From VFMC01 sp040398525 (GTDB lineage: Bacteria > Actinomycetota > Acidimicrobiia > Acidimicrobiales > Ilumatobacteraceae): a DNA stretch of 64,000 nt. Both the position numbers and the translations under genes were made by a program. Where the stretch lies: contig JBBATY010000002.1 in the NCBI GenBank assembly GCA_040398525.1, positions 62,001 to 126,000 of the forward strand, given 5' to 3'. Below are positions 56,830-64,000 of the stretch, piece by piece; position 1 is the first letter of the stretch, and each line of letters starts with the position of its first letter. The notes under the pieces were generated by a model. That model had not been told where the DNA came from, did no database searches, and saw only the letters and a list, made by a program, of their open reading frames with translations.

Positions 56830-59800
56830 GTGGGCGACTCGTTCACCCACCTCCACGTCCACACCGAGTTCTCGATGCTCGACGGGGCTGCCCGGCTCGA
56901 CGAACTCGTGGCGAAGGCGGCGAGTGACGGCCAGCCGGCGATCGGGATCACCGATCACGGCAACATGTACGGCACCCTCGAGTTCTACAAGGAGTGCCGC
57001 GAGCAGGGCGTGAAGCCGATCATCGGCACCGAGGCGTACATGGCGTACGAGAACCGGACCGAGCGACCGGTGAGGCGCGGCCGGGTCGACGACTCCGGCG
57101 GCGAGACCGAGGGCGGAAAGAAGCTCTACTACCACCTCACCCTGCTGGCCGAGACCGACCAGGGCTATCGGAACCTCATCCAACTGGCCAGCTTGGCCTT
57201 CCTCGAGGGCTACTACTACAAGCCGCGCATCGACTGGGACCTGCTCGAGAAGTACCACCACGGGCTGATCGCCACCACCGGATGCCTCGGCGGTCATGTG
57301 TTGCAGTCGCTGCTGATGGGCGACGAGAAAGGTGCACTCGACAAGGCCGGGCGCCTGCAGGAGATCTTCGGCAAGGACCACCTCTTCGTCGAGCTGCAGG
57401 ACCATGGCCTGCCTGCACAGCGCGAGACCAACCCGAAGCTGATCGAGATCGCCCATCGCATCGGTGCGCCGCTGCTCGCCACCAACGACTCGCACTACAC
57501 CCACCGGGCCGACCACGAGGCGCACGACGCACTGCTGTGCGTCCAGACCGGCGCGCTGCTGTCCGACCCGAAGCGCTTCAAGTTCGAGGGCCAGGAGCAT
57601 TACCTCAAGACAGCTGCCGAGATGCGCTACCTGTTCCGCGAGGTGCCCGAGGCGTGCGACAACACCCTCTGGATCGCCGAGCGGGCCGATGTGACGATCG
57701 AGTTCGGCAAGCCGCAGCTCCCCAACTTTCCGCTGCCCGAGGGCTTCACCGACGGTGGCGACTACCTCGACCACCTCACGTGGGAGGGCGCCCGGCAACG
57801 CTGGGGCGACGAGCTGTCGCCTGCGGCGGTCGAGCGGTTGGCCTACGAGCTCCAGGTCATCAAGAACATGGGGTTCGCCAGCTACTTCCTCATCGTGTGG
57901 GACCTCATCAAGCACGCCAAGGATGCTGGGATCCGTGTCGGGCCGGGCCGCGGGTCGGCCGCTGGATGTGCTGTGGCGTACTGCCTGCGGATCACCGAGC
58001 TCGACCCGATCAAGTACGACCTGCTCTTCGAGCGATTCTTGAACCCGAGTCGCGTGTCGATGCCCGACATCGACATGGACTTCGACTCCAGGTACCGAGA
58101 CGAGATGATCCGCTACGCCGCCGAGCGCTACGGACGCGACCACGTCGCGCAGATCATCACCTTCGGCACCATCAAGGCGCGCAACGCCGTGCGCGACGCG
58201 GCACGCGTGCTCGGCTACCCCTACGGAGTGGGCGACAAGGTCGCCAAGGCGATGCCGCCGCTCGTGATGGGTCGCGACACGCCCCTGCGCTACTGCTTCG
58301 AGGAGCACCCCAAGTACCTCGACGGCTACAAGGCTGCAGCAGAGCTGCGCGCGATGTACGAAGCCGACGACGACGTCCGCAAGGTCGTCGATGTTGCGAA
58401 GGGCCTCGAGGGCCTGAAGCGCAGCGACGGCATCCATGCGGCGGCAGTGGTGATCACGAGAGATCCGCTCACCGAGTACTTGCCGATCCAGCGCAAGCCG
58501 GAGGCCGGTGTCGACCCGGCACAGGCCCCGATCGTCACGCAGTACGAGATGCACGGCGTCGAGGAGCTCGGCCTGCTGAAGATGGACTTCCTCGGCCTGC
58601 GAAACCTCGACGTCATCACCGACACCGTGGCCATGGTGCGCGCGACGAAGGACCACGACTTCGACATCGATTCGGTGTCGCTCGACGACCCGGCGGTCTT
58701 TGCTCTCCTCGGCCGGGGCGACACCATGGGTGTGTTCCAGCTGGAATCGCCCCCGATGCGGGCCTTGCTGCGCTCGCTTCAGCCGACGAGCTTCGAGGAC
58801 GTATCGGCCGTGCTGGCGCTCTACCGGCCTGGGCCGATGAGCGTGAACATGCATTACGACTATGCCGACCGCAAGAACGGCCGGCAGGCGGTGTCGTACT
58901 TCCACGAGGACGCAGCCGACGTGCTGAGCGACACCTACGGGCTGATGATCTACCAGGAGAGCGTGATGCGCGTGGCGCAGAAGTTCGCCGGGTACTCCCT
59001 CGCCGAGGCCGACAACCTGCGCAAAGCGTGCGGGAAGAAGATCCGCGAGCTGATGGCCAAGGAGCGCAACAGCTTCGAGTCCGGGTGCGAGCGCACCGGC
59101 TACGGCCGCGATCTCGGCAAACAGCTGTTCGACGTCATCGAGAAGTTCGCCGACTACGCCTTCAACAAGAGCCACACCTTCGGGTACGGCCTCGTCACCT
59201 ACCAGACCGCCTACCTGAAGGTTCACTACCCGGTCGAGTACCTCGCCTGCTTGCTCACGAGTGTGAAGAGCAACCTCGACAAGGCGGCGGTGTACCTGAG
59301 CGATGCGCGGGCAATGGGAGTGAAGGTGCTCACGCCCGACATCAACCGATCGGTGATGGACTTCGCGGCGTTGGCCCCCGAGCAGGTGCCGGCGGACATC
59401 GTGCTGCCGATCGGAAGTCCCGGCGCGATCACGTTCGGTTTGTCGGCCATCCGCAACGTGGGTGAGGGTCTGGTCGCACAGCTGCTGGCCGAGCGGGATG
59501 CCAGCGGGCCCTTCGCCTCGTTCCACGATTTCGCAGAACGGGTTCCGGAACCGGTCCTCAACAAGCGCACGGTCGAGTCGCTCATCAAGGCCGGGGCGTT
59601 CGACTCGTTGGGCCTGCCCCGGCGCGGCTTGCTGATGGTCTTCGAGCAGATCATCGACACCACCGTTGTCCGCCGCCGTGAGCGCGACCAGGGTGTGATG
59701 AGCCTGTTCGGGGATCTGGGGGAGTCCAGCCCGTCGTCGTTCGACGAGCGAATCGTCGTTCCCGACATCGAGTTCGACAAGGCCGACCGGCTGCGGTTCG

Positions 59801-60176
59801 AGAAGGAGATGCTCGGCCTGTACGTGAGCGACCACCCGCTGTTCGGTGTCGAGGCTGCGTTGCGTCGCAAGGTCGACTGCAGCGTCGCAGAGGCTGCCGA
59901 GCGCGAGGACGGCTCGATCGTCGTCCTCGGTGGTGTGATCACCAACCTGGCCAGGAAGTTCACGAAGAAGGGCGACCAGATGGCCGTGTTCGTCCTCGAG
60001 GACCTCGACGCATCGATCGAGGTCACCGTGTTCCCTCGCATGCTGACCGAGCAGGGCCACAAACTGAGCGACGATGCGATCGTCACGGTCCGTGGCCGGA
60101 TCGACCGGCGCGACGAATCGAGGCTCGGGTTCATGGCCCAGGACGTCACGATCGTCGAGGGGCTCGAGACCGGAGC
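56830..60176 (+). CDS. dnaE: DNA polymerase III alpha subunit, 3' end lost in an N gap
   Basis: Replicative polymerase. The GTG start has AGGAG four bases upstream. PHP domain FTHLHVHTEFSMLDGAARLD at the N terminus with intact metal ligands, polymerase core with GPGRGSAAGCAVAYCL near 375 and the catalytic MPDIDMDFDSRYRDEM near 411, ALYRPGPM near 670, helix-hairpin-helix, and OB domain near 1030-1100. 1115 residues are visible. About 60-90 C-terminal residues of a normal DnaE1 fall into the 100-N gap. The sequence right of the gap does not resemble a DnaE C terminus in any frame, so the stop probably lies inside the gap. Confidence 0.95.
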
Positions 60177-60276
60177 NNNNNNNNNNNNNNNNNNNNNNNN
60201 NNNNNNNNNNNNNNNNNNNNNNNNNNNNNNNNNNNNNNNNNNNNNNNNNNNNNNNNNNNNNNNNNNNNNNNNNNNN
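60177..60276. other. Assembly gap of 100 N at the end of dnaE
   Basis: Exactly 100 N, with no repeated flank. It hides the dnaE C terminus and any terminator or promoter before the next gene. Confidence 0.9.
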
Positions 60277-60351
60277 CCCCGACTCGCGCCGAAGCGCGGG
60301 CCGCTTGTCCGGGTCGGCGCTCCAGGTGGCAGAATGGGCGACTGACGTTTC

Positions 60352-60368
60352 GTACGCGCCGTGCGTAC
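60352..60368. promoter_or_regulatory. Palindrome upstream of the unknown gene at 60403
   Basis: GTACGC (60352-60357), five-base spacer, GCGTAC (60363-60368). Either an operator or a small hairpin; it lies 35 bases before the start codon. Confidence 0.35.
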
Positions 60369-60402
60369 CGGTTGTGATCCGACCCCGACAGGAGAGACAG
60401 CA

Positions 60403-61068
60403 GTGGCGATCCAGGTGGAGACCAGGGACTGCGCAGCACTCACCGACGGCGACCTCGACGATATGGCCTCGATGGGTGCAGCGTTCGACATCGGAGCGCT
60501 GTCCAAGGCCAAAGAGGATTGGGTGCTCTGCACGGTCGCCCGGATCGACGGAGTCCTCCACGGTGTGATGTTCGCGACACTCGAGCGCATCGGCGGGACT
60601 CCGTGCGTGCTCATCGGCCTGATGAGCGTCAAGCGTTCCGGCAAGCGCGACACCGTGCTCAAGGGGTTGATGCAGGAGGCGTTCCACCGGGCGCTCATGG
60701 CGTTCCCCGATGAGGATGTGGTCGTCGGCGCTCGGATGGTGCGGATGGATGCTCTCGAGGCCTTCAAGCACCTCGACGACCTCATCCCGCGGCCGGGGCA
60801 CCGCGCTGTCGGGGAGGAGCGGGCGTGGGGACGGCGCCTCGCTCGTCGGTTCGGTGTCGATGCGGCGTACGACGAACAACGCTTCGTCGTCACGGCCAAC
60901 GGCCAGAGCGGGTACATCGACTACGAGGTCGTCAAGCCGTCGAAGTTCGTCCAGTCGTCGGCAGCGCTCTTCGACGAGGTTTCCGCCGACGCCGGGGGAG
61001 CGCTCATCGTCCACGGCTGGACGATGGCCGAGGACCTGGTCAGCCTCGGGGCGCGGCGTCCGGGGTGA
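60403..61068 (+). CDS. Protein of unknown function
   Basis: 221 residues from the GTG at 60403, which has GGAGAG six bases upstream; the longer frame adds 14 residues. I do not recognise the family. The N-terminal 115 residues have an acetyltransferase-like alternation, with strands VLCTVARIDGVLHGVMFATLERIGG and PCVLIGLMSVKRSGKRDTVLKGLMQEAFHRAL, the latter a basic loop before a helix as in the GNAT pantetheine site. A region with ARMVRMDALEAFKHLDDLIPRPGH follows. This resemblance is only suggestive. It overlaps the nitroreductase gene by GTGA. Confidence 0.7.
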   Translation: MAIQVETRDCAALTDGDLDDMASMGAAFDIGALSKAKEDWVLCTVARIDGVLHGVMFATLERIGGTPCVLIGLMSVKRSGKRDTVLKGLMQEAFHRALMAFPDEDVVVGARMVRMDALEAFKHLDDLIPRPGHRAVGEERAWGRRLARRFGVDAAYDEQRFVVTANGQSGYIDYEVVKPSKFVQSSAALFDEVSADAGGALIVHGWTMAEDLVSLGARRPG

Positions 61069-61673
61069 ACGACTTCGGCGCTGTCGTGCGCCGTCGCCGG
61101 ATGTGCCGGTCGTTCCGGCCCGAACCCATCGATCCCGACCTCGTCGACGGCCTCGTCGACTTGGCGTCACGCGCTCCGAGCGCCGGCAAGTCGCAGGGGT
61201 GGCACCTCGTCGTGCTCGAGGGAGCCGATACCGACCGCTTCTGGCGCCACTCGTTCCCCGAGTCACGACGCGACGGCTTCGCCTGGCCCGGGTTGTTCCA
61301 GGCGCCCGTGATCGCCCTCGGGTTCGCCGATCCGGACGCGTATGTGCGTCGATACGCCGAGGCCGACAAACGGGCGACGGGTTTGGGCTCGGGGTCCGAC
61401 GCATGGCCGACCCCGTATTGGACGATCGACGCCTCGATGGCCTTGATGACCCTTCTGCTTGCCGCCGAGGACGAGGGTCTCGGTGCGCTGTTCTTCGCGG
61501 TCTTTCACGGCGAGCGGCAGGTCAGGCTCGAGCTCGGGATCCCTGATGACTTGCAGTTGCTGGGCGCCATCGCACTCGGTTGGCCCGCCGCCGATGCGAG
61601 CGAGCGAGCGGGCCGCAGCGCCGCCCGACGACGCCGCGGGGTTGCCGAGATCGTGCACCGCGGCGGTTGGTGA
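61065..61673 (+). CDS. Nitroreductase family protein
   Basis: 202-residue FMN-binding reductase. VVRRRRMCRSFRPEPID near residue 6 and ASRAPSAGKSQGWHLVVLEG near 33 contact FMN; DASMALMTLLLAAEDEGLGALFFAVF near 125 and LLGAIALGWP near 166 complete the fold. The GTG overlaps the previous stop. Such proteins reduce quinones, nitro compounds or flavins; the domain is also found at the C terminus of FbiB in F420 synthesis, and an F420:NADP oxidoreductase gene lies nearby, but no direct link is shown. Confidence 0.88.
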   Translation: MNDFGAVVRRRRMCRSFRPEPIDPDLVDGLVDLASRAPSAGKSQGWHLVVLEGADTDRFWRHSFPESRRDGFAWPGLFQAPVIALGFADPDAYVRRYAEADKRATGLGSGSDAWPTPYWTIDASMALMTLLLAAEDEGLGALFFAVFHGERQVRLELGIPDDLQLLGAIALGWPAADASERAGRSAARRRRGVAEIVHRGGW

Positions 61674-61683
61674 CGTCCCCGGG

Positions 61684-62454
61684 TCAGGCGCCAACGGCGT
61701 GATAGCCGCCGTCGACGTGGATCATCGAGCCGGTGGTCGCCGGGAACCAGTCGCTCAGCAGCGCCACGCACGCCTTGGCGACTGCGCTCGAGTCGGTGAC
61801 GTCCCACCCGAGCGGCGCACGGACATCCCACACGTCCTCGAACTGCTTGAAGCCGGGAATGCTCTTCGCTGCCATCGTCTTGATCGGACCTGCCGCCACG
61901 AGGTTGCTGCGGATCCCGCGAGGGCCGAGCTCCTTGGCCAGATAGCGGTTGACGCTCTCGAGCGCCGACTTCGCGACCCCCATCCAGTTGTACGCAGGCC
62001 AGGCCACGGTGTTGTCGAAGTCGAGCCCGACGAACGCCCCGCCCGCTCCCATCAACGGCACGAACGCGTCGGCGAGCGTCTTCAGCGAGTAGGCCGAGAT
62101 GTGCATGGCGATGGAGACGTCGGCCCAGGTTGCAGCCATGAAATCGTCGCCGAGGCACACCTCGGGGGCGAACCCGATCGAGTGCAGGACGCCATCGACA
62201 CGGCCGTCGAAGTGGGAGCGGGCCGCCTCGCGTGCCTGAGCCACGTGCTCGGCGACCGTGACATCCAGCTCGACCACCGGTGCAGAGGCGGGGAGCTTCC
62301 GCGCAGTCCGCTCGGTGAGGCTGAGCGCGCGGCCGGCGCCAGTGAGCAAGAGGTTGGCACCCTCGCGCTGTGCCAACGCAGCAACACCGAACGCGAGTGA
62401 GGCATCGGTGAGTACGCCGGTGATGACGATGTTCTTGCCGTCGAGCAGACCCAT
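61684..62454 (-). CDS. fabI: Enoyl-ACP reductase, InhA/FabI-like
   Basis: NADH-dependent reductase of the last step in the fatty acid elongation cycle. 256 residues. GLLDGKNIVITGVLTDASLAFGVA opens the protein, LHSIGFAP lies near 90, and the catalytic Tyr and Lys sit in PAYNWMGVAKSALESVNRYL near 150-170. LVAAGPIKTMAAKSIPG, WDVRAPLGWDV and LLSDWFPATTGSMIHVDGG follow. The wording is closest to mycobacterial InhA. The ATG has TAGCGT six bases upstream. No fabG or mycolic-acid gene is adjacent. It diverges from the F420:NADP oxidoreductase gene. Confidence 0.93.
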   Translation of the reverse strand: MGLLDGKNIVITGVLTDASLAFGVAALAQREGANLLLTGAGRALSLTERTARKLPASAPVVELDVTVAEHVAQAREAARSHFDGRVDGVLHSIGFAPEVCLGDDFMAATWADVSIAMHISAYSLKTLADAFVPLMGAGGAFVGLDFDNTVAWPAYNWMGVAKSALESVNRYLAKELGPRGIRSNLVAAGPIKTMAAKSIPGFKQFEDVWDVRAPLGWDVTDSSAVAKACVALLSDWFPATTGSMIHVDGGYHAVGA

Positions 62455-62460
62455 GAGATC

Positions 62461-62466
62461 ACGCTA
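62461..62466 (-). promoter_or_regulatory. Putative -10 of fabI (leaderless)
   Basis: TAGCGT on the minus strand, six bases upstream of the ATG. Confidence 0.45.
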
Positions 62467-62525
62467 GCCCCCTGGCCCGCATGCGTCGGCGACGCCTGTC
62501 TTCGGCGGTAGGTCCCCCGATGTGC

Positions 62526-62531
62526 AAGTCT
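62526..62531 (+). promoter_or_regulatory. Possible -10 of the F420:NADP oxidoreductase gene
   Basis: AAGTCT six bases upstream of the ATG at 62538; keeps A2 and T6 only. Confidence 0.25.
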
Positions 62532-62537
62532 GTGCCG

Positions 62538-63218
62538 ATGCGCATCGGCATTCTCGGAGGCACCGGGCCGGCAGGGAGTGCGCTTGCTGCTCGTCTCGCC
62601 TCGATCGGTTACCAGACCGTCATCGGGTCTCGCTCGAAATACCGAGCGATGGAAGCCCGCGACACGATGGTGGCGAAGTGGCCGGACATCGAGTCGCTGC
62701 TCTCCTTCGGCGACAACGCTGCAGCGGCTGCGTGTGACGTCGTCGTGATCGCCACTCCCTGGGATTCGGCGGCGACGACTGCCCAGGAGAACGCCGAGCT
62801 GCTGTCGGGGAAGATCCTGATCAGCATGGCGAACGCGCTCGTGCGAGTGGGGCACGAGTTCCAGCCGCTGGTGCCGCCGCGCGGCAGCGTGGCCGCTCAT
62901 GTCCAGGCTGCGCTTCCGCAGTGCCGGGTCGTGGCTGCGTTCCACCACTTGCCGGCGACCGAGCTCGGGCACTTGGGCGAACCGATCGAGTCCGATGTCC
63001 TCATCTGCGGTGACGATCCGGATGCGGTCAAGACCGTCAGCGAGATGGTGGCCAAGATTCCCGGATGCCGCCCGCTCGATGCAGGTGAGCTATCGAATGC
63101 AACGGCGATCGAGGCCTTCACCGCAGTGCTCCTGCAGTTGAACGTCCGCTACAAGACCCGGGTCGCGCCGAAGCTCACCGGCATCAGGCGCGACCCGCGT
63201 GCACCCGTGGCGGGCTGA
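62538..63218 (+). CDS. npdG: F420H2:NADP+ oxidoreductase
   Basis: Transfers hydride between coenzyme F420 and NADP. 226 residues: NADP-binding MRIGILGGTGPAGSALAARL at the N terminus, VIGSRSKYRAMEARD near 33 for the 2'-phosphate, VVVIATPWDSA near 70, MANALVRVGHEFQPL near 97 and AFHHLPATELGHL near 134, which carry the F420 site. Length and pattern fit the NpdG/Fno family well. The ATG at 62538 starts the Rossmann fold directly; the longer frame adds 19 Arg-rich residues. The organism therefore probably makes F420. Confidence 0.92.
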   Translation: MRIGILGGTGPAGSALAARLASIGYQTVIGSRSKYRAMEARDTMVAKWPDIESLLSFGDNAAAAACDVVVIATPWDSAATTAQENAELLSGKILISMANALVRVGHEFQPLVPPRGSVAAHVQAALPQCRVVAAFHHLPATELGHLGEPIESDVLICGDDPDAVKTVSEMVAKIPGCRPLDAGELSNATAIEAFTAVLLQLNVRYKTRVAPKLTGIRRDPRAPVAG

Positions 63219-63224
63219 GCAACC

Positions 63225-64000
63225 ATGACCATGCATCTGTACGACACGGCCCGCCAGGCCGTGGTGCCGTTCGAGCCTGGCCATCAGGTGCTGATGTACA
63301 CGTGTGGCATCACGCCCTACGACGCCACGCACCTCGGGCATGCGGCGACATTCATCGCCTACGACGTGCTCCAGCGGCGGCTGATCGACAAAGGCCACGC
63401 GATCAAGTGCGTCCGCAACGTCACCGATGTCGACGATCCGCTGTTCGCCAAGGCTCGGGAGCTCGGGGTCCACTACCTCGATCTCGCCGCGGGCGAGGAG
63501 GCCCGCTTCGAGCGCGACATGGAGGCGCTCAATGCGCTGCCCGTCTACAGCACGCCGCGCGCCTCGTCGGCCATCCCCGACATTCGCGGCTTCATCGGCA
63601 TGGTCATCGATCGGGGCTTTGCCTACGAGTCGGGTGGAAGCGTCTACTTCGACGTGTCGCGCTCGCCGAGTTTCGGCTCGGTGAGCCACTACAGCACCGA
63701 GAAGATGATCGAGCTGGCGCGCGAGCGCGGGGGCAACGTCGACGATCCGAACAAGCGGCACCCGCTCGACTTCGTTCTCTGGCATCCGTCTGCATCCGAC
63801 GAGCCGAGCTGGGACACGATGTGGGGCCCGGGTCGGCCCGGTTGGCATATCGAGTGCAGCGCGCTCGCGCTCCGCGAGCTGGGTACGACGATCGACCTCC
63901 ATGGTGGTGGCTCGGACCTCATCTTCCCGCACCACGAGTGCGAGCGTGCTCAGAGTGAGGCTGCGACCGGTGAGCTGTTCGTGCGCCACTGGATGCACGT
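63225..64000 (+). CDS. mshC: Mycothiol cysteine ligase MshC-like, cut by window end
   Basis: First 258 residues of a cysteinyl-tRNA-synthetase paralogue. MYTCGITPYDATHLGHAATF near residue 24 is the MshC version of the catalytic motif; true CysS has CGPTVYDxxHIGNAR. NVTDVDDPLFAKA near 66, GPGRPGWHIECSALALRELG near 203 and IDLHGGGSDLIFPHHECE near 224 also match MshC, which joins cysteine to GlcN-inositol in mycothiol synthesis. The N terminus lacks about 20 residues present in mycobacterial MshC. Starts six bases after npdG, so the two are probably co-transcribed. Confirmation needs the missing C-terminal half, where CysS has extra tRNA-binding domains. Confidence 0.8.
   Translation, partial: MTMHLYDTARQAVVPFEPGHQVLMYTCGITPYDATHLGHAATFIAYDVLQRRLIDKGHAIKCVRNVTDVDDPLFAKARELGVHYLDLAAGEEARFERDMEALNALPVYSTPRASSAIPDIRGFIGMVIDRGFAYESGGSVYFDVSRSPSFGSVSHYSTEKMIELARERGGNVDDPNKRHPLDFVLWHPSASDEPSWDTMWGPGRPGWHIECSALALRELGTTIDLHGGGSDLIFPHHECERAQSEAATGELFVRHWMH

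Noticed and set aside
56701..61404. 1567-residue frame antisense to dnaE and beyond
   Set aside because: Crosses an N gap and several real genes; product is His/Asp/Val-rich noise.
63225..64000. Annotation as ordinary cysteinyl-tRNA synthetase
   Set aside because: The catalytic motif CGITPYDATHLGHA and later segments follow MshC rather than CysS; kept as the alternative until the C-terminal half is seen.

Overview
The window is high-GC DNA from an actinobacterium, most likely of the class Acidimicrobiia (Ilumatobacter-like). The signs are a WhiB protein, MtrA/MtrB, a PimB-like mannosyltransferase, a Bpa-type proteasome activator, an MshC-like mycothiol ligase, an InhA-like enoyl reductase, an F420:NADP oxidoreductase, SepF plus DivIVA without FtsA, and an ileS T-box of the translational type. 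It is a draft assembly: three runs of exactly 100 N lie at 3449-3548, 35813-35912 and 60177-60276. They fall in the glpC-like gene, murE and dnaE. No mobile element, CRISPR array, rRNA or tRNA gene was seen, and gene content is chromosomal core.

Layout. 1-4.9 kb: glycerol-3-phosphate/ether-lipid block (alkyl-DHAP-synthase-like flavoprotein and glpD leftward, GlpC-like Fe-S protein rightward). 5-12 kb: whiB, then a tightly packed series trpD-thrB-NYN protein-Cys-rich protein-queG-pimB-like-membrane protein-SRPBCC. 12-15 kb: ppa and an ACT-domain gene diverge around a palindrome; glpK. 15-19.2 kb leftward: an IMPase pair, mtrA-mtrB and a short lpqB-like gene. 19.3-21.8 kb: polyprenol-phosphate mannose synthase, dinB, DUF3040. 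21.8-26.2 kb leftward: moxR-DUF58-transglutaminase. 26.3-30.4 kb: ROK kinase, acyl-CoA dehydrogenase, small genes, HNH nuclease, lipoate-ligase-like gene, and a leftward membrane protein.

30.4-48.7 kb is the division and cell wall (dcw) cluster: mraZ-rsmH-ftsL-ftsI-murE-mraY-murD-ftsW-murG-murC-murB-ftsQ-ftsZ-pgeF-yggS-sepF-divIVA. Most genes from ftsI to ftsQ overlap by four bases. murF is missing from its usual slot between murE and mraY. The cluster is preceded by ten TGGG boxes with mostly 10-12 bp spacing over a TTGACA promoter, which looks like MraZ autoregulation. A long inverted repeat lies between mraZ and rsmH, where Actinobacteria carry the mraW RNA motif. 48.7-54.4 kb: T-box leader, ileS, a cysteine-less TraR/DksA-like protein with an Ala/Lys/Pro-rich tail, lspA, rluD. 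54.4-64 kb: Rrf2 regulator, phosphodiesterase-like gene, bpa, dnaE, an unknown gene, nitroreductase, inhA/fabI-like gene, F420:NADP oxidoreductase and mshC (cut by the window end).

A recurring signal is a TANNNT -10 hexamer ending 6-9 bases before the start codon with no Shine-Dalgarno sequence. At least twelve first-in-operon genes show it, which indicates widespread leaderless transcription and helped choose start codons. I found no clear undescribed multi-gene system; the most interesting points are regulatory and structural oddities in the dcw cluster and the ileS-rluD block.
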